Assembly: GCF_003351865.1 (NCBI RefSeq)
Contig: NZ_CP022242.1
Coordinates: 434,001-498,000 of the forward strand
DNA length: 64,000 nucleotides
DNA from: Methanofervidicoccus sp. A16
GTDB taxonomy: Archaea; AGJL01; Methanococci; Methanococcales; Methanococcaceae
Direction: 5' to 3'
The notes below the pieces were generated by a model. That model worked only from the letters and a program-made list of their open reading frames with translations, made no database searches and was not told where the DNA came from. Every line of letters starts with the position of its first letter. Position 1 is the stretch's first letter. Of the stretch, positions 54,234 through 62,233 are shown in pieces. The position numbers and the translations under genes are program-made.

Positions 54234-54662
54234 TTAGAAATAATCCATTACAAGGTATATTCCCAAGAATATGAAAAAAGCTCCAACTATTATTCTAATA
54301 GATGGAAGTTCCCGTGTTATAACAGAATTGGCGATTATTGTAAAGAAAGGGTAAATACTGGTAATTACTACGATCTTTGAAGGTGAAGATAATTTTAGAG
54401 CCTTATAATATAGATAGGTAGATAGAAGACTTCCAAGGGATACGATTCCAAGAAAAATAATGGGCTCAAGAGGTAAGGATTTGAGATCCTCTATACTCAC
54501 TTTCCCTATTAGAATGTATGCTAAAGATATTATAACGAAATTCATAGACACTATAAGAAATAGTGCCGTTGAAGGTTCCACGTAATTCAGCGCCTTTTTT
54601 TCAATAATTGGATATATCCCCCACATCATCGCTATGATAAGTGCCAAAATCTCCCCTTTCAT
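54234..54662 (-). CDS. Half-size EamA (DMT superfamily) membrane protein
   Basis: The 142-residue protein has five hydrophobic segments and the EamA signature LALIIAMMWGIYPIIEKKAL at the start with ITSIYPFFTIIANSVITRELPS near the end. Most EamA transporters have ten segments in two repeats, so this single repeat would work as a dimer. Substrate unknown. I chose the ATG at 54662, preceded by AGGTGAT; a TTG one codon upstream is possible. Confidence 0.8.
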   Translation of the reverse strand: MKGEILALIIAMMWGIYPIIEKKALNYVEPSTALFLIVSMNFVIISLAYILIGKVSIEDLKSLPLEPIIFLGIVSLGSLLSTYLYYKALKLSSPSKIVVITSIYPFFTIIANSVITRELPSIRIIVGAFFIFLGIYLVMDYF

Positions 54663-54814
54663 CAAAAATCACCTAAAAATTTATAAATTTTTTAAAATAA
54701 TATTAATTAAAAAACTTATTTTTTAAATTCAAAAAATTAGAACTCAATAAAAGAGATACCATAACAGTATAACCTCTTGGTATATTTAAATGTTCCCTAT
54801 TAGAAGGTGTTATT

Positions 54815-57142
54815 ATGGATAAAAATGCCCTAATAGATATTGATTATAACCCAGATGATAAGTGTATAGACCTCTATCTACTAGAGGGCCTTATAAAGGA
54901 TAGGGACTTTAAACCCTACTTTTACGTAGATGCATCTGCAGAAGATATTAAAAGATACCTTGAAAAAAACCATAGAGAGTTATTGTATCGTATAGAAGAC
55001 CTGGAGACTACAGAGAAGGTAATAATAAACAGGGATCTTAGAAGTAGAGACAGGGTCATCAAAAAGACTCTTACAAGGGTAGTTGTAAAGTATCCTAAGG
55101 AGGTACCAAAACTTAGGGTACTTAAGAATTTGGGAGAGATATACGAGCATGATATTCCCTTTACAAAGAGGTACCTTATAGACAACGATTTAATCCCTAT
55201 GGTATACTACAAGAATATCGAAGACAGAGACAGGAGGGAAATAGTAGGTAACGAGATACCGAAGTTGAAGGCAATAGCCTTTGATATGGAGGTATACTGT
55301 GAAGGTAGGGAACCTGTACCAGATAGAGATCCTATACTTATGGTAAGTTTTTTCTCGGAAGAAATAAAGAAGGTATTATCTTATAAATATTTCAAACATG
55401 AGTGTTTGGAGTTAGTGGAGAACGAGAGGGAGTTGATAAAGAGGACTGTTGAGATCCTACGGGATTACAATCTAATATACACCTACAACGGAGACAACTT
55501 CGACTTTCCCTACCTAGTGAAAAGGGCCAAGTACTTAGGTGTCAATATTCCTCTAAATATAAGGATCTCAAGGGGAGGGATGTATTTAAGAAGTTATATC
55601 CCTGGGAAAGTACATATAGATCTTTATCCCATTGTAAGGAGAACGTTGAACCTGAGTAAATATAGTTTAGAAGAAGTATGTTATGAACTCTTTGGAGTGC
55701 GTAAGTTGGAGGTTGGTCATAGAAATATAGGCAAGTTGTGGGAGGAAAATGATAAAAAACTTGTTGAATACTCCTTTCAGGATGCCCACTATACCTACCT
55801 AGTTGGAGAGTACTTTCTACCCTTAGAGGTGATGTTTTCCAGGATTGTAAATCAGACACCCTTTGAAGTTTGTAGGATGAGTAGTAGTCAGATGGTGGAG
55901 TATCTACTACTAAGGCACTCCTATAGGAAGAACTTTTTAGCACCTAACAGACCTTCTGATGAGGAGTATAAGAAAAGACTTAGGGAGTACTATGAAGGAG
56001 GGTATGTAAAGGAACCTATTAGGGGCGTCCATGAGAATATAGTAAGTATGGATTTCAGATCCTTATATCCATCTATCATAATAGCCTACAACATAAGTCC
56101 AGATACTATAGACTGTAGATGTTGTGAAGAAAAATCTGAAAAAATACTTGGGCACTGGTTCTGTAAAAGGAGAAGGGGCCTCATACCTGAGGTACTCCAT
56201 AAGTTGCTTAAGAGGAGAAAGGAGATAAAGGAGGAGTTAAAGAAGATTGACAGTACCTCTCCTTATTACGCTCTCTTAGATTACGAACAGAAGTCCTTAA
56301 AGGTACTGGCTAACAGCCACTATGGTTATCTGGCCTATCCAAGGGCTAGATGGTACTCCAAGGAGTGTGCCGAAGTAATAACCTATTTAGGTAGGATGTT
56401 TATCCAGAGGACTATAAAGGAAGGTGAAAGATACGGATTCAAAATAATATATGCTGATACAGATGGATTGTATGCAACTATGGAAGGTGTAAAAAGTAAG
56501 GAGGAGTTGTTAGAGAAAACTTACAAATTTTTAAGGGAGATGAATAAGAAACTTCCGAAGGATATGGAGTTGGAATTTGAGGGATACTACAAAAGAGGTC
56601 TATTCGTTACAAAGAAGAAATACGCCCTCATCGATGAAAATAACAAGATAATAATAAAGGGATTAGAACTTGTAAGGAGGGACTGGTCTAACATAGCCAA
56701 GAAGACACAGAGAGAGGTACTTAAGGCTCTACTGGAGAAGGGAGATATTAAAATGGCGAAAGATATTGTTATCAATACCATAGAGGACCTGAGAAAAGGG
56801 AGGGTAAAGAAGGAGGATCTAGTTATATATACGCAGATTACAAAGGATATATCCCAGTACAAAACAACTGCTCCTCATGTTGAAGTTGCAAAAAAGATTT
56901 TGAGGAACGGAGGGAGGTTGAGAGTAGGAGATGTAGTTGGCTATATCATCACCAGTGGCAGTGGACCTGTAAGTGAGAGGGCAGAGTTGCCAGAGGATGC
57001 AGAGGATTACGATGTAAATTATTACATAGACAATCAGGTCCTCCCTCCTGTAATAAGAATAATGGAGGCCCTGGGAATATCTAAGGAAGAACTTAAAAGT
57101 GAAAGTAGGCAGAGCACTTTACAGGATTTTTTCAAGATTTAG
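54815..57142 (+). CDS. polB: DNA polymerase, family B, without inteins
   Basis: The 775-residue protein has a complete exonuclease domain (AFDMEVY near residue 153, YNGDNFDFP near 225, YSFQDAHYTY near 316) and polymerase motifs DFRSLYPSIIIAYN near 412, KVLANSHYGYL and YADTDGLYAT near 545. It ends with the clamp-binding PIP box QSTLQDFFKI. The homologue of Methanocaldococcus jannaschii is interrupted by inteins; this gene is not. The ATG follows GGTG. It stands alone between the EamA-like gene and a 500-bp gap. Confidence 0.96.
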   Translation: MDKNALIDIDYNPDDKCIDLYLLEGLIKDRDFKPYFYVDASAEDIKRYLEKNHRELLYRIEDLETTEKVIINRDLRSRDRVIKKTLTRVVVKYPKEVPKLRVLKNLGEIYEHDIPFTKRYLIDNDLIPMVYYKNIEDRDRREIVGNEIPKLKAIAFDMEVYCEGREPVPDRDPILMVSFFSEEIKKVLSYKYFKHECLELVENERELIKRTVEILRDYNLIYTYNGDNFDFPYLVKRAKYLGVNIPLNIRISRGGMYLRSYIPGKVHIDLYPIVRRTLNLSKYSLEEVCYELFGVRKLEVGHRNIGKLWEENDKKLVEYSFQDAHYTYLVGEYFLPLEVMFSRIVNQTPFEVCRMSSSQMVEYLLLRHSYRKNFLAPNRPSDEEYKKRLREYYEGGYVKEPIRGVHENIVSMDFRSLYPSIIIAYNISPDTIDCRCCEEKSEKILGHWFCKRRRGLIPEVLHKLLKRRKEIKEELKKIDSTSPYYALLDYEQKSLKVLANSHYGYLAYPRARWYSKECAEVITYLGRMFIQRTIKEGERYGFKIIYADTDGLYATMEGVKSKEELLEKTYKFLREMNKKLPKDMELEFEGYYKRGLFVTKKKYALIDENNKIIIKGLELVRRDWSNIAKKTQREVLKALLEKGDIKMAKDIVINTIEDLRKGRVKKEDLVIYTQITKDISQYKTTAPHVEVAKKILRNGGRLRVGDVVGYIITSGSGPVSERAELPEDAEDYDVNYYIDNQVLPPVIRIMEALGISKEELKSESRQSTLQDFFKI

Positions 57143-57647
57143 ATGAATTATTTTAAGAGTATGTCTTTAATAGTTTATGTGATTCATGATTTATACAAAT
57201 ATAAAAGTTCCTATTAAAAATATCAAATTTAAAAAACTAAAAAATTATTATAATCAATAAAATAATAAAAGAAAAATTAATAAAAACTTGTTTAAATTTC
57301 CTAATACTCTTCATTAAATATTTTTAGAGGAAAGAATAATTTTTCCCTCCAACAGGATCGATTTAATATTTTTCAGAAAAATATCCTGAGAAATAGATAT
57401 TTGTTTATTGTTAATAATTTTCCTCTCTTTTTTATAATTGGATTATTATTCTAATTTTTTAGATAATTTTTATCATTTTATATTTTATTAGAATTATTAT
57501 TTTTTTATTAGTAAGGATTTTTTGAGTAGGAAACTATTAGCAAATTTATTAATAATTGTTGGAAATTAGATAGTAGGCATTTAGCCCTTCAAGATCTTAG
57601 GAAGAAATTAATTGCAAAACTGTATAATTACGGTTTTAAGGGAAACC
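57143..57647 (+). other. Intergenic region without visible gene
   Basis: I see no gene in these 505 AT-rich bases. There are two short imperfect dyads: TATTTTTC/GAAAAATA near 57367-57384 and a GGAAAG...TTTTCCCTCC stretch near 57331-57352. It may be a decayed element, since the right part (TTATTTTTTTATTAG and GGATTTTTTGA) resembles the inner ends of A elements, but no clear match can be shown by eye. Confidence 0.3.
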
Positions 57648-57962
57648 ATGAACCTCTTTGTATATGGAGAGTTAATGAAAGACGATGTACTGTTGAGATT
57701 GATAAATAGAATACCAAAAAAGAAGAAGGGAATGATAAAGGGTTATGAGAAATTCTTTGATTATTCCATAGGCTATTACGGTGTTAGAAAAAAGGAGGGA
57801 TCTGAGGTCTCTGGGATTATACTCCTGGATATAACTGAGGAGGAGTTGAAGGTTTTTGATTACTTTGAGGACGAGGGAGAACTATATTACAGAGTAAAAA
57901 CTAAGGCTTACGATGAAGATGGAGAGGAGTACGAGGTATTTCTCTACGTTAGGGATTTATAA
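57648..57962 (+). CDS. Gamma-glutamylcyclotransferase-like (AIG2/GGCT) protein
   Basis: The 104-residue protein begins MNLFVYGELMKDDVLL, where family members have YGSL or YGTL, and later has EVSGIILLDITEEELKVFDYFEDEGELYYR with the conserved acidic residue of the GGCT fold in the FEDEGE segment. It is a compact single-domain cyclotransferase-like protein with unknown substrate. The ATG at 57648 is chosen since the longer frame adds a non-matching stretch. Confidence 0.75.
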   Translation: MNLFVYGELMKDDVLLRLINRIPKKKKGMIKGYEKFFDYSIGYYGVRKKEGSEVSGIILLDITEEELKVFDYFEDEGELYYRVKTKAYDEDGEEYEVFLYVRDL

Positions 57963-58053
57963 TAGACTATATTTATCCTAACCATTGTTTCTCTGTTCTC
58001 CAACTTTATATCATTTGTATTTATTCATTCCCTCATCTAATAACCTCCATCCA

Positions 58054-58743
58054 TCAAATAGAGCCAAGTTTCAAGGTAGAGACAAAATAGATCTTTCCAT
58101 TCTCTTCCACTTTTATCTTAAATCCTCTAAAATTCACACCCTTGTCAAGAGCCTTGTAAAACATTTCACTAAATTCTCTGTCTGTCTCTGAGTTAGGTAG
58201 GAAGTACTTACAGTCCCTAAGAGCCATTATAAGTATTACTGCATTATAACCTTTCTCTTTAGCCTCTATCAACTCTCTTAGATGTTTCACACCTCTCTTC
58301 GTTGGAGCGTCTGGGAAGTAACCTGTATCTCCCTTGACAAGATTACAACCTTTTAACTCTACAAAGGTATTTTTATCTACCAAGAAGTCAAAACGACTGT
58401 TTTTAAATTTTACCTCTTTTTCTATTCTCTTAGGTATAAAACCCAATACTCCTTTCTCTATGGCCCTATAGGCTATATTGGAGTGAAGGGATGTGTTCAC
58501 AAGGACCCATTCTCCCTCAACATTTACCGTTATCAATGTGTAGTCGGTCTTCAACCCTTCCCTGTTTTTTATCACCCATATCTCCCTATCTTTAACTAGT
58601 ATGTCCCTAAGGCGCCCAGTATCTGCTATATAGCAACTTCTCTCCTTACCATCTACAACTATTCTCCCTAGGAATCTATTTTCCCTTTTTATAAACCTAC
58701 CAACCTCCAGAGTTCCAAGGTCATTGAGATCCATAAGTTCCAA
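58054..58743 (-). CDS. sfsA: SfsA-family DNA-binding nuclease-like protein
   Basis: The 229-residue protein matches SfsA: an N-terminal OB-like part (VGRFIKRENRFLGRIVVDGKERSCYIADTGRL) and a C-terminal nuclease-like part with FDFLVDKNTFVELKGCNLV and FPDAPTKRGVKHLRELIEAKEKG. The acid and Lys residues in VELKG are those of the PD-(D/E)XK core. Its role in archaea is not established. TTG at 58743 follows GGTGAA by three bases; the ATG three codons in is an alternative. Confidence 0.87.
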   Translation of the reverse strand: MELMDLNDLGTLEVGRFIKRENRFLGRIVVDGKERSCYIADTGRLRDILVKDREIWVIKNREGLKTDYTLITVNVEGEWVLVNTSLHSNIAYRAIEKGVLGFIPKRIEKEVKFKNSRFDFLVDKNTFVELKGCNLVKGDTGYFPDAPTKRGVKHLRELIEAKEKGYNAVILIMALRDCKYFLPNSETDREFSEMFYKALDKGVNFRGFKIKVEENGKIYFVSTLKLGSI

Positions 58744-58952
58744 GATTTCACCTTATGTAATGAATAGTTAAAAAATGATAATAGAAGTTAAGAAAGATGA
58801 TAAATAAGAGTAAAGTAATTAAAAATTTTAAAAATAAAATTTAATTTATTATTTTGTTTAAAATCCTCGATAATTCCTGTGTAGTATAGTCAATACTGAT
58901 CGACTATTATTGATAAGATACTATTTCTTATTTTTAATCGACCCTTTGATTT

Positions 58953-59852
58953 TTACCTTATTACCTTAAATACAACAGCCAAAATTCCAAAAAATATTCC
59001 TATTGCCCAGAGAAGTAAAACTAGTTCATACTCCCTCATTGGATATATCTTTAAAATAAGTCTTGGAAGGGAGAGATATCCTTCACCTGGGTCAAGTTTT
59101 CCATCCTCACGTAAGGTGGTAGGTTTATGGTCTTCCCTCTTTGTAATACCTGCAGAGAGATACTTTAGGAATGCATCTATTATATAGGGAATCATTATAA
59201 TGAGAAACTCAGGGATGGAGTATTTAATAGCAAGGGTAACTAGAAAGGCGCCAATTGGAAGGGTGCCCACATCTCCTGGAAACACCTTTGCAGGGTATTT
59301 ATTAAAAAGAAGAAGTCCTAAGTAAGAAACTATAAAAAGAAGAACTAACTTGAAACCTTCGTACTCTCCATTTAACAGTAGTAATAAACCTAAAAAAAAT
59401 GCTGAAATTATTCCCAGTCCAATCTCCAATCCGTTGAATCCAGCCAACATATTTGTAAAGTTTGAAAAGATAGATACGCCTAAGATCATAAGAAGGGTTT
59501 TAACATCAAGGCCAAAGATCAAATATCCTATAATACCTCCTATAATACCAAGGATTACTATCTTCTTAAAGGGTGATAATTTAAAGAGATCGTCATAGAT
59601 ACCTACTAATCCAGTTAAAAATAAAATAAGGGATATTCTAAAATCGAATAACATAAATAACAGGGATATTATAAAAACTGGAACAATGCCACCCATTTCA
59701 GGGATCTTCTCCTTATTTTTCTTGTGTAGATCAAAACCGTACTTATAATTTACCATAAACTTTATAAAAAACCTTGTTAAAAGACAGGAAAATAGAAATG
59801 CTACTAATAAGAGCCCTAGAAAGTAGTAGTCGCTTTTTAAAGAAATAGACAC
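58953..59852 (-). CDS. aglH: Polyprenyl-phosphate GlcNAc-1-phosphate transferase-like (MraY/WecA family)
   Basis: The 299-residue protein has about nine or ten membrane segments and the family motifs KIPEMGGIVPVF, GIYDDLFK (with the DD pair) and FTNMLAGFNGLEIG near residue 131, followed by FPGDVGTLPIG near residue 191. In Methanococcus, AglH starts the N-glycan on dolichyl phosphate, and this protein is similar in layout. The start is GTG, three bases after GGTGAT. It lies 11 bases from the HTH gene upstream, so the pair may be one transcript. Confidence 0.82.
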   Translation of the reverse strand: MSISLKSDYYFLGLLLVAFLFSCLLTRFFIKFMVNYKYGFDLHKKNKEKIPEMGGIVPVFIISLLFMLFDFRISLILFLTGLVGIYDDLFKLSPFKKIVILGIIGGIIGYLIFGLDVKTLLMILGVSIFSNFTNMLAGFNGLEIGLGIISAFFLGLLLLLNGEYEGFKLVLLFIVSYLGLLLFNKYPAKVFPGDVGTLPIGAFLVTLAIKYSIPEFLIIMIPYIIDAFLKYLSAGITKREDHKPTTLREDGKLDPGEGYLSLPRLILKIYPMREYELVLLLWAIGIFFGILAVVFKVIR

Positions 59853-59863
59853 CCTATCACCTA

Positions 59864-60838
59864 TTATTTACTGGCTATGTATTCCAGCAGATCTGAGGCA
59901 TCATCCATTCTCTCCAACTCCCTTACATTTATAGTCTTTACATAGTCTATACTATGGGTGTCTTCTTTTTCCAAGACTAGGAGAGAACTACTGTTTAACA
60001 CACTAGAGAGTTGGCTCACAATTAACATCTTCTGTCTTGTTTCTTCAGTCTCCCTTTCCTCTATGTTAGTTAGTACCAAGGTACATAGGTTGTACTCTTC
60101 AGTTTCAACATCCTCCTTCTCAACAATTGCATCGAAAGGTGCTCTTTTAACTTCTGTAGTGTGGAACCCTAATTGGTTGAATATATCTATCACATAGAGT
60201 TTGAAATCATTTTCTCTTTCAGATCTATACCTCTCTTTATCGCCCTCTATACTTATATCACTTATTTCTTTTTCATCCACCTCTAGAGGTATACCTCTTA
60301 TCAGTGGTGTATCTAAATACTCCTCTATTCTTAGGGCAACTTCTATAGTAGGATTCGCTAGATTCTGCTCATACTTGTATATCATCTTCCTTGAGACATT
60401 AGAATACTCTGCCAACTCTCCTACTGATATGTTTAACTTCTCTCTGACAGTTCTCAAGGTCTCTCCGTCTATATTTACGAAGAAACCACCTCGTCCAGCG
60501 TAGACAATTGGAGGGTTACCTTCTAGATAGGCCTCAAAGGTTTTAAGTGTGATTGCCTTTATACTGTGTCTCTCATAGACCACTCCATTTTCCATAGGAA
60601 GATTTCTCGTCCTAATACCTATTATAAGAGGAGTGGCACCTAAGATTTTAGAGAGTTTTAACAACTCCAGAGACTGTTCATAACTTAGACTATCTATATT
60701 TTTTAATACTTTTATTAGATATTTCCTACTGCCCTTTCTGGCAAGTATATCGAAGCATGATCTACCGAAGGTTTGTGAAACTGTGAAGTTATACCTCTGT
60801 AATATTTCAACACATTCTGAGAGGATGATCTCTCTCAT
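59864..60838 (-). CDS. HTH-type regulator with an N-terminal nuclease-like fold
   Basis: The 324-residue protein has an N-terminal segment that resembles a restriction-endonuclease-like fold (FDILARKGSRKYLIKVLKNID), a helix-turn-helix of the Cro/XRE type near residues 125-165 (RTVREKLNISVGELAEYSNVSRKMIYKYEQ) and a C-terminal second fold-like repeat (FDAIVEKED). This is the archaeal family of putative HTH-type regulators seen in many methanogens; targets are unknown. The ATG follows GGGGGTGA. A good TATA box lies upstream. It is followed by the AglH-like gene. Confidence 0.8.
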   Translation of the reverse strand: MREIILSECVEILQRYNFTVSQTFGRSCFDILARKGSRKYLIKVLKNIDSLSYEQSLELLKLSKILGATPLIIGIRTRNLPMENGVVYERHSIKAITLKTFEAYLEGNPPIVYAGRGGFFVNIDGETLRTVREKLNISVGELAEYSNVSRKMIYKYEQNLANPTIEVALRIEEYLDTPLIRGIPLEVDEKEISDISIEGDKERYRSERENDFKLYVIDIFNQLGFHTTEVKRAPFDAIVEKEDVETEEYNLCTLVLTNIEERETEETRQKMLIVSQLSSVLNSSSLLVLEKEDTHSIDYVKTINVRELERMDDASDLLEYIASK

Positions 60839-61430
60839 AGTCTCACCCCCTATAACTATATTCGTCGCAAAATAACTTTTATATATTTAATAATATAAAT
60901 AAATTACTATTCTTATTCCAAACTAATAATAAAGAAGAAACAAATTATTATTGAGATAATTCTTATTCTAACTGTTAATAATCAACAATTTTAGAATTTA
61001 ATTAGAGTGTACCTGTTCAACTCAGTACAAGAACAGTATATAAAGGTTAGAAAATAGAAAAAATGTATAAAAAAAGACTTATGATCTCTATGAAATATTT
61101 GTCTTTTGTTATTTAATGGTTAATATTTCAATTTTGATCTACTATTATTTACAACAATTTAACCGTTTTAATATCTTTAACTATTCCACTTTTAATCTGT
61201 CGAATTATTAGCCCTATACTATAAAAATCTTCTTCATCTGGAAGAATTCCTTTTTAAATATATCATCCTTATTAAATTATAATTATGGGCTCGTTAGTAT
61301 TTAAATCTTTCTATCATCGCTCTCCAAGTACTATAAAGGGAATGGATTACAAACTACATCTTATAGGTAGAAAAAGGGAAAATATATGAACGAAAAAGCA
61401 AATAATCCTCAGTAAGATGGTGATTTCTAC
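60839..61430 (+). other. Intergenic region with an inverted repeat and a plus-strand TATA box
   Basis: No protein gene is visible in these 592 bases. At 61013-61036 lies the inverted repeat CTGTTC-N12-GAACAG, and directly behind it, at 61037-61045, TATATAAAG, which has TATA-box form. Transcription from here would start near 61070 and run for more than 350 bases to the HTH-like gene at 61431. It might give a long leader or a separate small RNA. The rest is AT-rich without visible structure. Confidence 0.35.
60876..60889 (-). promoter_or_regulatory. TATA box for the HTH regulator and AglH-like operon
   Basis: On the minus strand the sequence is TAAATATATAAAAG, a good archaeal TATA box, about 40 bases before the start codon at 60838. 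The expected start of transcription is near 60855. No operator motif is recognisable around it. Confidence 0.45.
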
Positions 61431-61826
61431 ATGATAGAGGTTAGAGGAAAATCTCCTAAGGAGATTATTGAAAAGTTAGAAAATATGGATCTAAAAGGAG
61501 AGGATGAGATATATATAAATACAGAACTCTCTAAGGACCTAATAATATACCTCTTGGAAAACACCAACATAAATACAATATATCTTCCTCCTTCTAAGTA
61601 CAAACGTACTAAGGAAAAACTTATCAATGCCCTAAAGGAGATCGGTTTAACTGTTAAGCCTCTGAAAGTAAAGGTAGGAAGACCTTCTAAAAACAGGGAA
61701 ATTGTAGCGAAATATATGGATAAGAAACCTTGGGAGATATCCAAGATCACTGGGTTAAATTTAAAAACTGTAGAGTACCACTATTACAAGATCAGAAATG
61801 AAAGTAGATGTAAGAATCAACAGTAA
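61431..61826 (+). CDS. Small protein with C-terminal HTH, DUF1699-like
   Basis: The 131-residue protein has a first part (residues 1-75) with INTELSKDLIIYLLENTNINTIYLPPSKYKRTKEKL, which resembles the methanogen DUF1699 family, and a second part with GRPSKNREIVAKYMDKKPWEISKITGLNLKTVEYHYYKIRNE, a helix-turn-helix of the kind found in transcription factors. It may be a regulator of its own or of neighbouring genes. The ATG at 61431 follows GGTGATTTC. The family match is from memory and weak; the HTH is clear. Confidence 0.55.
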   Translation: MIEVRGKSPKEIIEKLENMDLKGEDEIYINTELSKDLIIYLLENTNINTIYLPPSKYKRTKEKLINALKEIGLTVKPLKVKVGRPSKNREIVAKYMDKKPWEISKITGLNLKTVEYHYYKIRNESRCKNQQ

Positions 61827-62233
61827 AAATTTACTATTTCCTGTAAATACTAATTTAAAGACTTAATTTTTATTAAAAGACTGTACAGAATTTTTGTAGT
61901 ATCCAGTGATCTAAAAGGAGCAATATAAACAGAACTCCCTTTTAGTATTTACTCTCTTTTAAGACTCTTTTTTTTATTTTTAAATTATTAATATTTATTA
62001 ATATTTTTATTTTTAGTATAATAATAAATAAAAATTAAAAACAGGCAAACGCTCTTTTTAATAGCAAATATATATCAATCTTATCAGATATTTATCTTTG
62101 AAAACAGTACTAAACAGACACATAGAATAGAAACTGTGAATAACAGAATTTGATCTAAAAACTTTTTAATTATCTCTCAATAGTCTAAAACCTTAAAACT
62201 CAGGTATTATAATATATAAAAATTAAATTGACC
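61827..62233 (+). other. Intergenic region with one hairpin
   Basis: No gene is seen in these 407 bases. A hairpin at 61911-61945 has stem CTAAAAGG-AG paired with CTCCCTTTTAG around a loop of about 14 bases. It follows the plus-strand HTH gene by 84 bases and could belong to its 3' region. The preceding GTATCCAGTGATC recalls the C core, so it may instead be a relic element. Confidence 0.35.

Noticed and set aside
54815-57142. Inteins in the DNA polymerase gene
   Set aside because: The polymerase motifs are continuous and the length of 775 residues is normal, so there is no insertion.
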